A stretch of 64,000 nucleotides of DNA from Phosphitispora fastidiosa (GTDB taxonomy: Bacteria > Bacillota > Thermincolia > Thermincolales > UBA2595): positions 38,673 to 102,672 of the forward strand of contig NZ_JAHHUL010000017.1 in the NCBI RefSeq assembly GCF_019008365.1, written 5' to 3'. A program made the position numbers and the translations under genes. The notes beneath the pieces were generated by a model. It was not told where the DNA came from. It searched no databases and worked only from the letters and a program-made list of their open reading frames with translations. Shown in pieces: positions 1 to 7,811 of the stretch. The number at the start of each line of letters is the position of its first letter. Position 1 is the first letter of the stretch.

Positions 1-82
1 TAAGAGCCTGTTTGACAATTTTTTGCTCTAAGGACTTGAACTGTTTATCAAATTTACGAGTTGTTTGGAACCGCCTAGTCAT
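1..82 (-). CDS. RelE/ParE-like toxin, N-terminal part only
   Basis: The first 27 codons of a gene that runs off the left edge. Its ATG overlaps the stop codon of the upstream antitoxin gene (ATGA-type overlap at 77-82), the usual translational coupling of type II toxin-antitoxin pairs. The start reads MTRRFQTTRKFDKQFKSLEQ, a basic beta strand followed by an amphipathic helix as in RelE/ParE/YafQ toxins, which usually cleave mRNA at the ribosome or poison gyrase. The catalytic C-terminal residues lie outside the window, so the subclass and whether the gene is intact cannot be judged. Confidence 0.5.
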   Translation of the reverse strand, partial: MTRRFQTTRKFDKQFKSLEQKIVKQAL

Positions 83-377
83 TATCCAAGCCCTTTACAA
101 ATTCATCTGCATTCTCAAATTTACGGACCCTGCCAGCTTTTACATCTTCTTTGGCTTCCAACATATCTTTTTGAGTAGCTTCAGTCCAAAAATAGGCCTG
201 ACTAGATGGTATGAGTTTATAAGGTTCCATTACAATTTTGTTGCCCTCAATTTTAACATCTAAGACATCACCTTCAGATATTTTCAGGCGCTCTCTAATC
301 TCTCTGGGGATACTAATCAGATTGCGTTTTTGGACAGAAACTTTATGAGTTTTGATATTCCTTTTTGGGGCAGGCAT
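75..377 (-). CDS. AbrB/MazE-family antitoxin-like DNA-binding protein
   Basis: A 100-residue protein with an N-terminal SpoVT/AbrB swapped-hairpin domain (about residues 10-55, including RNLISIPREIRERLKISEGD) and an acidic, helical C-terminal tail that would wrap the toxin. I start it at the ATG at 377 because GGAGG lies 8 bases upstream; the longer TTG start at 392 would put that ribosome site inside the gene. It directly precedes and overlaps the RelE-like gene. AbrB antitoxins more often partner MazF or PIN toxins, so this pairing is slightly unusual. Such antitoxins usually repress their own operon. Confidence 0.8.
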   Translation of the reverse strand: MPAPKRNIKTHKVSVQKRNLISIPREIRERLKISEGDVLDVKIEGNKIVMEPYKLIPSSQAYFWTEATQKDMLEAKEDVKAGRVRKFENADEFVKGLDND

Positions 378-550
378 AAGTATTACCTCCAATCAATTAC
401 ACTGTAATTACAGTATAACCGTAAAAACGCAAAAACACAACAGGGTAGATGGTCGAAATTGGCGGTAATAGCTCCTTCATCGCCTAATAACAAAAGACAT
501 AGACATAAAAGTTTAAAGAAACGAAATAACGTACTGGGAAGGATGATAAG

Positions 551-1069
551 ATGAAAAGAATGGAAATAGTCCAAGGAGATATTACAAAAATTCATGTTGA
601 TGCTATCGTGAATGCTGCCAATAACAGTTTATTAGGTGGCGGAGGCGTTGACGGCGCTATACATAAAGCGGGCGGGAAAGCCATACTTGATGAATGCATG
701 GAAATAAGAAACAGGCAGGGAGGTTGTGAAACGGGAGAAGCTGTTATCACTACCGCAGGAAAGCTCCCTGCCAAATATGTTATTCATACAGTAGGCCCGG
801 TATGGCACGACGGAAACGATGGTGAAGAACAATTATTAAGGAATTGTTACCGAAATTGTTTAACTTTAGCATTGGGTAACAATGTAGAAACTATTGCTTT
901 TCCTAACATTAGCGCCGGAGTATACCGCTTTCCAAAACAGTTAGCGGCTCAGGCAGCTATTGATGAGGTTTCCAGATTCGTAAGGGACAATGAATCTAAA
1001 CTACAGAAAGTAATTTTCGTTTGTTATGATTCCGCAAACTATAAGTTATACCAAGAGCTCCTCAAATAA
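551..1069 (+). CDS. Macrodomain protein, O-acetyl-ADP-ribose deacetylase type
   Basis: A 172-residue single macrodomain. Visible family motifs are GDIT near residue 10, the DAIVNAANNSLLGGGGVDGAIH block at about 17-38 that binds the distal ribose, and PNISAGVYRFP at about 117-127 that binds the diphosphate. This is the MacroD/YmdB class, which hydrolyses O-acetyl-ADP-ribose and removes mono-ADP-ribose from proteins. It is preceded by a GGAAGGATGA ribosome site and stands alone on the plus strand. It could act in stress, NAD metabolism or reversal of ADP-ribosylating toxins; the neighbouring toxin-antitoxin pair gives no direct link. Confidence 0.9.
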   Translation: MKRMEIVQGDITKIHVDAIVNAANNSLLGGGGVDGAIHKAGGKAILDECMEIRNRQGGCETGEAVITTAGKLPAKYVIHTVGPVWHDGNDGEEQLLRNCYRNCLTLALGNNVETIAFPNISAGVYRFPKQLAAQAAIDEVSRFVRDNESKLQKVIFVCYDSANYKLYQELLK

Positions 1070-1139
1070 TTCTGACTTGGAACTGCTGATACTATGTCCC
1101 CATAAGTAAATAGGGCACTCGCTCTCAATTTCGGCTCCA

Positions 1140-1392
1140 AATTAGGAAGTGGCAGATGTGTTCCGGAAGAACGAGTCTGACGTCCGTTTGTCGGTTCCCG
1201 CAGGGAACCGGTAATAAGGTCAGCGAGTCCCGTAATAAATGGGGACCCTCTCTGACTTTCTGCTATGAATTAGGAAGTGGCAGATGTGTTCCTGAAGGAT
1301 GAGTCTAACGTCAACTTGTCGGCGATCCGCGAATGCGGGAGCCGGTAACAAGCTGAGTTGTTGCCATCCTGGAGGAATACATTTGCCACTTC
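1140..1392. repeat. Structured intergenic repeat: two related copies, the second a long branched hairpin
   Basis: Copies begin at 1140 and 1268 (offset 128 bp) with nearly the same opening, AATTAGGAAGTGGCAGATGT, then diverge. The right copy closes as an inverted repeat: GGAAGTGGCA at 1273-1282 pairs with TGCCACTTCC at about 1383-1392, and AGGATG pairs with CATCCT. Inside is a nested stem of CTTGTCGGC/GCCGGTAACAAG around CCGC-GAAT-GCGG. Copy 1 holds a GGTTCCC-GCA-GGGAACC hairpin instead. No credible reading frame covers it. It looks like a small structured RNA or a palindromic repeat element, not a coding remnant. Confidence 0.6.
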
Positions 1393-1456
1393 CTTGCTTT
1401 ATAGCTAAAAACAAAAGAGGTTCCTATTCACTTATCCGATAGCTAACCGCCGCTAA

Positions 1457-1557
1457 AACTCCCACCTCGTCAGGTGGGAGTTAAGCTGCGCTAAGCTCCT
1501 GGATAACGATTTCTAAACGTCAGATGGAGTCCAGACTCCACCTGACGCTAAGAAATC
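1457..1557. other. Two strong intergenic hairpins
   Basis: A perfect stem AACTCCCACCT/AGGTGGGAGTT with a CGTC loop spans 1457-1482. A longer hairpin spans 1508-1557: GATTTCT pairs with AGAAATC outside, and CGTCAG-TGGAGTC with GACTCCA-CTGACG inside. The second lies just past the stop of the gene at 1571-2137 and could end its transcript, although neither strand has a T-run, so it is not a classic intrinsic terminator. No gene was found between 1070 and 1570. Confidence 0.5.
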
Positions 1558-1570
1558 TGTTGATGGGACA

Positions 1571-2137
1571 CTACCGTTCATATTTAACCGGAATCAGTTC
1601 CCTGCCTACCTGGTGAATGACTTGGTCAACCTCCTGGGTATTGTTGTTATGTATACCTAAAGTGTCTTTAATGTCTCTGATGGTGAAGAAACTGTCAAAA
1701 ACCTTTTGTGCCCAGTCCTCTGAATGCTGGTTCTCTGAAAGTACAGTACAGTGAAAATCACAGACCGTTTTCGCCTCATATTTAAACACATTCTTCCAAT
1801 CTGAGGTCAGGTCCATATAAAAGTCGGGATGCCATCCCCAATCCCAAACTGCAAAACCGAATTTACCATACTGTGTGGTCATCGCCGCTAGCTTTTCCCG
1901 AACCGCAGCTGCAAATCGTTCCCTGGCCCCAGGTTCTCCGTCAGCTATCTGTGCAGCCAGTCCTGTTAGCTCAAGATCCGCGTTATCCCTGAGATACTGT
2001 TGATGCCGCTGAAAAGCCAAGGTCTCAAGGTTCTTCAGCTCTTCTAAAAGCTGAGTGCGGCGCTCTTTTTCCTCGTCTACGAGAAATCCCAAAATCTTAC
2101 TTTCCTTTTCTGACAAGTACTGATTGTTTCTTACCAT
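1571..2137 (-). CDS. Unrecognised 188-residue protein
   Basis: I do not recognise this family. The N-terminal 50 residues are highly charged and helical (ESKILGFLVDEEKERRTQLLEE), likely a coiled coil. The rest is mixed, with an aromatic stretch rich in Trp and Asp (FAVWDWGWHPDFYMDLTSDW, about residues 94-113) and single Cys residues. There is no signal peptide or membrane segment, so it should be cytoplasmic. A good ribosome site (GGAGGGT, about 8 bases away) precedes the ATG, and length and codon use look like a real gene. It stands alone between the repeat block and the terminator of the methyltransferase operon. Confidence 0.65.
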   Translation of the reverse strand: MVRNNQYLSEKESKILGFLVDEEKERRTQLLEELKNLETLAFQRHQQYLRDNADLELTGLAAQIADGEPGARERFAAAVREKLAAMTTQYGKFGFAVWDWGWHPDFYMDLTSDWKNVFKYEAKTVCDFHCTVLSENQHSEDWAQKVFDSFFTIRDIKDTLGIHNNNTQEVDQVIHQVGRELIPVKYER

Positions 2138-2241
2138 TACCCCTAAACCCTCCTGAGATTTGAATATAAATCAGGGTATCTCCTGTATAACAATACACCA
2201 TTTGTTAACATTATGCAACTTTACAAACATAAATTTAACAG

Positions 2242-2299
2242 AAAAAAAACAAATAAAAAACCCTGTACCTTAAAGTCTCGGAAACGCAAAGGCACAGGG
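2242..2299 (-). terminator. Intrinsic terminator of methyltransferase operon 1
   Basis: Read leftward: CCCTGTGCC (2299-2291), a 21-base loop, GGTACAGGG (2269-2261), then a T-rich run (2260-2242). It lies about 40 bp past the stop of the last operon gene. Confidence 0.8.
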
Positions 2300-2339
2300 C
2301 GAGGGGGTTATCCTGATGTATTCTGATGTATTCTGATGA

Positions 2340-3608
2340 TTATTCACAACCCATTGATACAGCCGCCAGTTCGGCCAGGTGATACATCTTCAGGGGGGAA
2401 TCCGCTTTAACTATCCCACCGGCCAGCCCCGAGTAACAGGTCGGGCATGGTGTAGTTAGGAACTCGGCCCCGGTAGCTTCGGCCTCTTTTATCCGGTATA
2501 CCGACGCCTCTTCCTGGAGGTCATGGTTGGCCATCTTCAATCCACCGCCCACCCCGCAGCACCGGGAGTACTGCCTGTTCCGGTCCATCTCCACCAGTTC
2601 CAGGCCCGGAATCGCATCTATTATGCGCCGCGGGGCATCATAGATACCATTGTGGCGTCCCAGCAGGCAGGGGTCATGGTAGGTTATTTTGCCTTCTATC
2701 GGGATCTTAAACTGAAGCCTTCCCTGCCGGTGCAGCAGGTCAATATATTCTGCCAAGTGATATATTTCATAATTCTGTTCACCAATCCTGGCATAGTCAT
2801 TTTTAAATGTCTTGTAGCATCCGGAACATGCTGTCACCAGTGTCTCTATCCCCAGACTGTTGATTTGGTCGATATTGCCTGCAGCCTTTTCCTGAAACTC
2901 CGGGTCCCCGATACGCCTGAGCTTGCCGTAACAGCAGTTCTCCTCGGGGCCGAGGATGCCAAATCTTACGCCTGCATGATTCATGATATTGGCCGCATGC
3001 TGGGAGACCATGTTTATCTTTTCATCATAGCTCGCCGTACAGCCCAGGAACAATAGGACCGGCGCCAGATTATCAGTTATCAGCTCAGGTTTCTGTGCCA
3101 GAGTGCCTTTTGACAGGCCTGCCTCCACCCAGTCAGCCTTCTCGGTACGGGATCTTTTATATGGGTTCCCATGCTTTTTCAGGGTCTCACAGTAAGTTTT
3201 CTGTTCAGGCAGCGGGCCCAGCCCGGATTCATACATGGCTTCCCGGGTATTCTCCCATAGTTCCACGGTATCCAGCCTTGCCGGACATACGAAATGGCAT
3301 TGGTTGCAGCAGGAACACTCATACAGGCTTTTGGTAAAACGCGCCACTGTCTCAGGTCCCGGTTTGCGCCCAAATAAGCCAAACAAACCGCCGTTTTCAC
3401 CTTTTAGTATTTCTTTGAGGTATTTTATCTTGGCACGGGGGGTAACGTCCTCTTTACTGTCAAGGGTATATACCGGACACCACTTCTGGCACTCCCCGCA
3501 CCGGGTACATGCGTCCAGGCTCATCAACTGCCGGGGGCTGAGTTTTTCTATCCTGAGTTTACCGGTATTAATCCTGTCAGTCCCGGACTCCATTGCAGCC
3601 TCTGTCAT
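2340..3608 (-). CDS. HdrD/GlpC-like iron-sulfur oxidoreductase subunit (operon 1)
   Basis: A 422-residue cytoplasmic protein. Two ferredoxin-type 4Fe-4S motifs are visible (C34-C37-C40-C44 and C98-C101-C104-C108), followed by two CCG domains: C190/C225-C226/C261-C264 and C314/C350-C351/C388-C391. This layout matches HdrD, GlpC, LldE and the DsrK/TmcB group, which pass electrons between a membrane cytochrome b and a soluble partner, often a thiol-disulfide. Its ATG overlaps the stop of the cytochrome-b-like gene upstream, so the two should form one membrane-bound module. True heterodisulfide reductase activity is not implied; here it may feed electrons to, or drain them from, methyl-transfer chemistry. 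The copy at 16459 is very similar. Confidence 0.85.
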   Translation of the reverse strand: MTEAAMESGTDRINTGKLRIEKLSPRQLMSLDACTRCGECQKWCPVYTLDSKEDVTPRAKIKYLKEILKGENGGLFGLFGRKPGPETVARFTKSLYECSCCNQCHFVCPARLDTVELWENTREAMYESGLGPLPEQKTYCETLKKHGNPYKRSRTEKADWVEAGLSKGTLAQKPELITDNLAPVLLFLGCTASYDEKINMVSQHAANIMNHAGVRFGILGPEENCCYGKLRRIGDPEFQEKAAGNIDQINSLGIETLVTACSGCYKTFKNDYARIGEQNYEIYHLAEYIDLLHRQGRLQFKIPIEGKITYHDPCLLGRHNGIYDAPRRIIDAIPGLELVEMDRNRQYSRCCGVGGGLKMANHDLQEEASVYRIKEAEATGAEFLTTPCPTCYSGLAGGIVKADSPLKMYHLAELAAVSMGCE

Positions 3609-4384
3609 ATATATAGGTCACCCCGCATTCGTTCCTCTGATGCATTCAGTACTATTTCTACCGGGCCGTTAATGATGTGCATAAATTTACTGTGGGGAAT
3701 GTATGCCAACAAAATTGCATTCAGGGTGGCATGAAAAACCCATAGACCCGTTGCCAGGCCGCCAACATTTGCATCACCGCTAAACAAGGCAGCCAGCCGG
3801 TAGCCTATAAAGGAATAAGTCACTTCAGTTCCCGGCATCGTCATAGAGATGCGCGCCGCCTCCAGCAGAAACCCGCTGGCGACCAACAGAAACAGGGCTG
3901 CCAGAGTTACCGTATCATCCGCATCGGTATAAAGCTGGCTGTCTTTTTTGATATACCTCCTGATAATTGCCATTGCCAGACCGGCCAGAATTGCCAGGCC
4001 AAAGAGGTCGCCTGCAGCCTTGTAATAGTTATGGCCCGCACCTTCCAGCATGTACAGGCTGACCCGGGAACTCTCCGGGATTACCATCTCCAGGACCACC
4101 GCTATTGCAGACAACATTAACAGGCCTATAAAACCATAAAATATCAGCATATGTGCCAACCAGCGGGCGGCGCTTTTTTCCGCCAGTTGTTTCTGAAACA
4201 GTACTTCTCTGAAAAAGGTTTTCAACATTATCAGAAAATCGGGTTCATTATACAGGGACCTCCTCCGGGCTTTAAAATAAAAGGAAATCTTATAGCCCAG
4301 CCCAGTGAACAGGAGTAATACTCCCAGGAACTGGACAACCCAAAAGTAAGCCCAGGGTTTGAAATAAAGTTCTGCATCACTCAT
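3605..4384 (-). CDS. Cytochrome-b-like membrane subunit, NarI/DsrM/HdrE type (operon 1)
   Basis: A 259-residue membrane protein with about five hydrophobic segments (near residues 12-32, 80-100, 125-145, 160-180 and 213-233). Histidines at or near segment ends (LAHML, GHNYY, WVFHATLN, PHSKFMH) could bind haem b, as in NarI-like subunits. It precedes and overlaps the HdrD-like gene, an arrangement seen in HdrDE, DsrMK and TmcC modules that connect quinones to a cytoplasmic iron-sulfur subunit. A GGAGTG ribosome site precedes the ATG. The conserved C-terminus (VEIVLNASEERMRGDLYI) is identical in the operon 2 copy. Confidence 0.75.
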   Translation of the reverse strand: MSDAELYFKPWAYFWVVQFLGVLLLFTGLGYKISFYFKARRRSLYNEPDFLIMLKTFFREVLFQKQLAEKSAARWLAHMLIFYGFIGLLMLSAIAVVLEMVIPESSRVSLYMLEGAGHNYYKAAGDLFGLAILAGLAMAIIRRYIKKDSQLYTDADDTVTLAALFLLVASGFLLEAARISMTMPGTEVTYSFIGYRLAALFSGDANVGGLATGLWVFHATLNAILLAYIPHSKFMHIINGPVEIVLNASEERMRGDLYI

Positions 4385-4407
4385 TCTTCATGCACTCCCC
4401 CTTGGCC

Positions 4408-5283
4408 TTAACTTTTGATAGCTTTTTCGATTTTGGGGCGATCCACCTGACGACCGATAAAAACAAACTTATTTGTATCTGTATCCCGGATCTCACCAAA
4501 ATTGACCTGACCATTTACATAGTCAAAGGTTTCCGGTCCGTTCTCGGTCCGGATAATACCCTTAGCCCTATAAATGCTGCCATACTCACCGCTATTGAGG
4601 TTCTGCAATAATTCAACAATTCTCTCCTTTTTCACCATACCGTCGATAGTAAAGGATTCGGCATGAAATTGAGGGGAATAATGGAAATGCACGATGTCAC
4701 CTTTAACGGCTGTCTGAGGAATTTCAGCCCGGCAGTAGACTGTAGGTATTATCAGGGCAGCAGGATTAATGCGGGCGATTTTACCCCGGCATTTTTCAAT
4801 TTCTTCAGCTGAAACCAGGTCTGCCTTATTCATCATTATTATATCTGAATTCATAATCTGGTCTTTAAAGAAATTGCCCAGGTCATCTTCATGGACATCT
4901 CCTGAAAAAAAGGTTAAATCAACTACTCCGACCACCGGAGCAATCTCAATCCGGTCACTGAAATCAGCTTTTTCAAGGCCTATCAGGACTGATGACGGTG
5001 AAGCAATCCCTGAAGGCTCTATGATAAGCTGCCCGGGCTTGAAGTCCTCAAGGATATCTCTTACGGCATCAACCAGGCTTTCCCGAAGGCTGCAGCATAT
5101 ACAACCGCTGGGCATTTCAACAACATTAAGGTTGGTGCCTTCAGCAACAACAGCCCCGTCAATCCCCAGTTCCCCGAATTCATTTACAAGTATGGCTGTG
5201 TCGGAATTAGACTGTTCGATAAGGTTTTTTAACAAAGTAGTTTTCCCCGCACCCAAAAAACCGCATATAAGCACTATTTTCAC
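4408..5283 (-). CDS. CobW/COG0523-family G3E GTPase, metallochaperone-like (operon 1)
   Basis: Starting at the GTG at 5283 gives 291 residues, the same length as the operon 2 copy, with GGAAGG six bases upstream. Walker A GFLGAGKTT lies at about residues 8-16, the metal-binding CICC motif at 61-64, the nucleotide-specificity motif NKAD at about 152-155, and a small CobW C-terminal domain at the end. Family members deliver metals (Zn, Co, Fe) to target enzymes using GTP. A likely client is one of the zinc-dependent UroD-type methyltransferases in the operon, or a cobalt/corrinoid step; the sequence does not decide this. Confidence 0.85.
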   Translation of the reverse strand: MKIVLICGFLGAGKTTLLKNLIEQSNSDTAILVNEFGELGIDGAVVAEGTNLNVVEMPSGCICCSLRESLVDAVRDILEDFKPGQLIIEPSGIASPSSVLIGLEKADFSDRIEIAPVVGVVDLTFFSGDVHEDDLGNFFKDQIMNSDIIMMNKADLVSAEEIEKCRGKIARINPAALIIPTVYCRAEIPQTAVKGDIVHFHYSPQFHAESFTIDGMVKKERIVELLQNLNSGEYGSIYRAKGIIRTENGPETFDYVNGQVNFGEIRDTDTNKFVFIGRQVDRPKIEKAIKS

Positions 5284-5320
5284 TGCCGGCCTTCCTTTCC
5301 GCGACCCTGCCCGCAAGCTC

Positions 5321-5653
5321 TCATTCTTCGGTGATTTTGGTAATTTTCATGGTTACTTCCTGGTCCACCGCAGCGCCAACCAGCACCTGAACCGTCTTCA
5401 GGATTGCACTGGGCACAGGACAGTCGGGGTGGGTCAGGTGTTGGGAACAGACCTTATAAATATATGAATCAAGCATCTTGGTAAAGACACCTTTTTTCCA
5501 GTTAAGATTCCTGAATTCGTCCTTCATACCTGTAACCAGCTCACAGGCGCTGTGAAAATCAAGATTAAGACGCTTTTGGTCGTCAAGTTCTGCCTCGATA
5601 ACAACCTTCAGCCCACAGGCTCCGGGTTCCACTATCCCTTTAGCCTTTTTCAT
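5321..5653 (-). CDS. Small cysteine-containing protein, DUF6951-like (operon 1)
   Basis: A 110-residue protein started at the ATG at 5653, which follows GGGAGGT. It begins with a PGACGL motif, has further cysteines in HSACELV and KVCSQHLTHPDCPVP, and ends in a short acidic beta strand. It resembles the small DUF6951-type family found beside corrinoid methyltransferase genes; no function is known to me. The spaced Cys residues could bind a metal or an iron-sulfur cluster. It sits between the QueG-like and CobW genes. Operon 2 lacks it, but a homologue is encoded at 32015-32344 next to another corrinoid protein, which suggests a role in methyl-transfer systems. Confidence 0.7.
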   Translation of the reverse strand: MKKAKGIVEPGACGLKVVIEAELDDQKRLNLDFHSACELVTGMKDEFRNLNWKKGVFTKMLDSYIYKVCSQHLTHPDCPVPSAILKTVQVLVGAAVDQEVTMKITKITEE

Positions 5654-5658
5654 AAGGT

Positions 5659-6378
5659 TTACCTCCCATAGGGGCAGGCCAGTACACATACCCCGCAGAT
5701 ATATTTTTGAAAAACCTTTACTGTATAACTCATATATTCAGTACATGCATCGGCATCAATAAATACTTCAGCCTTGTTACCGCGTTTCCATTGGACATCC
5801 CTGATAGCAGATACCGGACACGAGTTGACACATCTGGAACAACTGCCACAGGCGCTTTCAGTGTAGGGTGTCTTGCATATCTCCAGCGGCGCATCAGTCA
5901 GTACTGTTGCCCAGCTTAGCCGTGCGCCGTATTCCCGGTTCACCAGGAGACCACTTTTACCTATCCATCCCAGTCCGGAACAGGTGGCTGCAGTCTTATG
6001 GGGAAACAGGGGGTACAGTTTTGAGATAAAACTTCCATCAGTCTTTGCTGAGTCCGGAGGAATCGCCAGGGTCCGCCATCCACGTGACTTAAGCAAAGTT
6101 ATTAATTTCTTCTGAACAGATTCCAGGACCAGATCAACTTCTTCATACTGGTTTGAATACACTGTCATTGAACCACACTTATAAGTCCCACGGTATCTGG
6201 GATGCTTTACGGCAATAGCGATAGCATTGGGCAGGTGCTTTAATTCAGGCGCCAGCCCGACACTGACATCCCCGAAACCGGCAAGGGTCGCCCCCCAGCT
6301 AATGATTTTTTCCTGTAGCTGCTGCGAATCAATCGTTGTCATCGTACTTTTCCTCATGCGGAGCGGAAATTTCAGCAT
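5659..6378 (-). CDS. QueG-like protein with two 4Fe-4S clusters (operon 1)
   Basis: A 239-residue protein; the ATG at 6378 is chosen because the operon 2 copy begins at the equivalent position and GGGGGTT precedes it. The middle (CSGLGWIGKSGLLVN followed by LSWATVLTDAPL) matches the core of epoxyqueuosine reductase QueG, a cobalamin-binding enzyme related to reductive dehalogenases. The C-terminal part holds two cluster motifs: C177-C180-C183-C187 and C212/C228-C231-C235. It is shorter than QueG (about 300-380 residues) and lacks its C-terminal repeat. In this operon it may reduce or handle the corrinoid cofactor rather than modify tRNA. Confidence 0.75.
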   Translation of the reverse strand: MLKFPLRMRKSTMTTIDSQQLQEKIISWGATLAGFGDVSVGLAPELKHLPNAIAIAVKHPRYRGTYKCGSMTVYSNQYEEVDLVLESVQKKLITLLKSRGWRTLAIPPDSAKTDGSFISKLYPLFPHKTAATCSGLGWIGKSGLLVNREYGARLSWATVLTDAPLEICKTPYTESACGSCSRCVNSCPVSAIRDVQWKRGNKAEVFIDADACTEYMSYTVKVFQKYICGVCVLACPYGR

Positions 6379-6499
6379 CAAACGGCAACCCCCTTTCATT
6401 TTCAATAACCATTATTATTTCTGGATTCCGGTCCGTTTTCCTGCAAACTCAAATTATTATATTGGAGAGGGACCGCAGCCCCTCTCGTCTGAATCAATT

Positions 6500-6946
6500 C
6501 TAGTACACGCCGTGATCCCATCTTGGCGGGGGCAGATATTCCCAAGGCTCATTTGCCTGGATTTTTTGGGCCAGCTGCACACACTTGTAAGCATATTCAA
6601 AACAATACGGGATTCCTGGGCCGGCTGGAACGAAACCACCCAGCATCATACCAATGGCAGCAGCTTCAAATACTTCCTCAACAGAAGCGCCGGCCTTAAC
6701 AGCCGGGTAAACGTGTACAATACACCTGGGTGAACAATAGCCAACACCACCGGCCATAAAAATCAGTTCCTTAACCTTACGGCTTAAAGCGCCATCTGCC
6801 CACATGCTGTTGTAAAAATCAGCAAAGGTAACACCGGCTTTGGGATTCACCTCATTAATAACTTTAAACATCCGGGGTACAAATAACATGTTGTCAACCA
6901 TATACTGGTTGGCTTCTGCAGGGGTATAGTTTTTCTCTTCACACAT
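6500..6946 (-). CDS. AhpD/carboxymuconolactone-decarboxylase-like CxxxC protein (operon 1)
   Basis: About 148 residues from the ATG at 6946, whose upstream GGAGC and following MCEEKNYTPAEAN match the start of the operon 2 copy. The CMD fold signature is LSRKVKELIFMAGGVGYCSP, with C71-x3-C75 and a histidine at 78, the redox-active arrangement of AhpD-like proteins. Such proteins act as thiol peroxidases or reductases, or as simple hydrolase/decarboxylase scaffolds. It lies between the ABC transporter and the iron-sulfur gene. A thiol redox partner for the HdrD-like subunit or protection of Co(I) from oxidation are possible roles; both are inference. Confidence 0.75.
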   Translation of the reverse strand: MCEEKNYTPAEANQYMVDNMLFVPRMFKVINEVNPKAGVTFADFYNSMWADGALSRKVKELIFMAGGVGYCSPRCIVHVYPAVKAGASVEEVFEAAAIGMMLGGFVPAGPGIPYCFEYAYKCVQLAQKIQANEPWEYLPPPRWDHGVY

Positions 6947-7049
6947 AACTTGGGATTCGCTCCTTTCAAATAGTAGTCTTTTCAGCTTGTCAAACATCAT
7001 GATGTCAAACAGTTAAGAGCTGTTTGTTTTTCACCTCCTCCTGATTATT

Positions 7050-7811
7050 TTAAACCCGGCCTGTATTAGGGATTGCCGGGGTTGAAGACTCTATCATTTC
7101 AAGTATCATTCTGCGGTTGCGGCAGAACTCGACATCTGTCCGGTTCCGCGGCCGGGGAAGATTCAACTCGACAACCTGCTTAATTCTTCCGGGCCGGCAG
7201 CCCATGATAACAATTCTCTCGGCCAGATAAACCGCTTCATCGATGTTGTGGGTAACAAACAAAATTGTCTTTTTTTCTTTTTCCCACAGGTTTATCAGAT
7301 CTGCCTGCAGCATATTCCGGTTTATCGAATCCAACGCCGCAAAAGGTTCATCCATCAGCAGGAGTTTGGGGTTATATGCCAGCACTCTGGCAATAGCCAC
7401 CCTCTGTTTCATACCTCCGGACAGCTGTTTGGGGTAATACTTGCGGTATTCGGCAAGTCCCACTTTTTCCAGGTTATGCTCTATAATGTCTCTCCAAAGG
7501 CTCGTGTCAATCTTGCGGGCCCTCAGGGCGAACCTGATATTCTCTTCCACCGTATACCATGGGAAAAGAGCATCTTCCTGAAATACAAACCCCACTTCCC
7601 CATCTTCGAGAGTGATCGGCCGGTCTTCAAGCAGTACCTGTCCCCCTGCCGGTGCATAAAGGCCGGCTACGATTCTCAGCAGGGTGCTTTTCCCGCAGCC
7701 GCTGGGCCCGACAATACAGCAGAAACAGCCTTGTTCCACTTTAAGATCCAGCCCTTGAAAAATAGTTGTCTCCCCAAACTGCTGGGTAATATCTCTTATT
7801 ATCAGCGCCAT
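7050..7811 (-). CDS. ABC transporter ATPase, SsuB/TauB/NrtD type (operon 1)
   Basis: A 253-residue nucleotide-binding subunit. Walker A GPSGCGKST is at 35-43, the Q-loop around FVFQEDALFPW (75-85), the signature LSGGMKQR at 130-137, Walker B LLLMDEP at 150-156, and the H-loop in FVTHNIDEAV. The ALFPW and NIDEAVYLAERI features are typical of the nitrate/sulfonate/taurine importer class. Its start overlaps the end of the permease gene. A Cys cluster (CFCC, 29-32) just before Walker A is unusual and shared by the second copy. It should power uptake of the operon's substrate. Confidence 0.92.
   Translation of the reverse strand: MALIIRDITQQFGETTIFQGLDLKVEQGCFCCIVGPSGCGKSTLLRIVAGLYAPAGGQVLLEDRPITLEDGEVGFVFQEDALFPWYTVEENIRFALRARKIDTSLWRDIIEHNLEKVGLAEYRKYYPKQLSGGMKQRVAIARVLAYNPKLLLMDEPFAALDSINRNMLQADLINLWEKEKKTILFVTHNIDEAVYLAERIVIMGCRPGRIKQVVELNLPRPRNRTDVEFCRNRRMILEMIESSTPAIPNTGRV

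Noticed and set aside
2340..3608. Genuine heterodisulfide reductase of methanogenesis
   Set aside because: No methyl-coenzyme M reductase or archaeal features; the CCG architecture is shared by many bacterial electron-transfer subunits.
5659..6378. Reductive dehalogenase
   Set aside because: The QueG-like core is shared, but there is no twin-arginine signal, the protein is too short, and no anchor (RdhB-like) gene is present.
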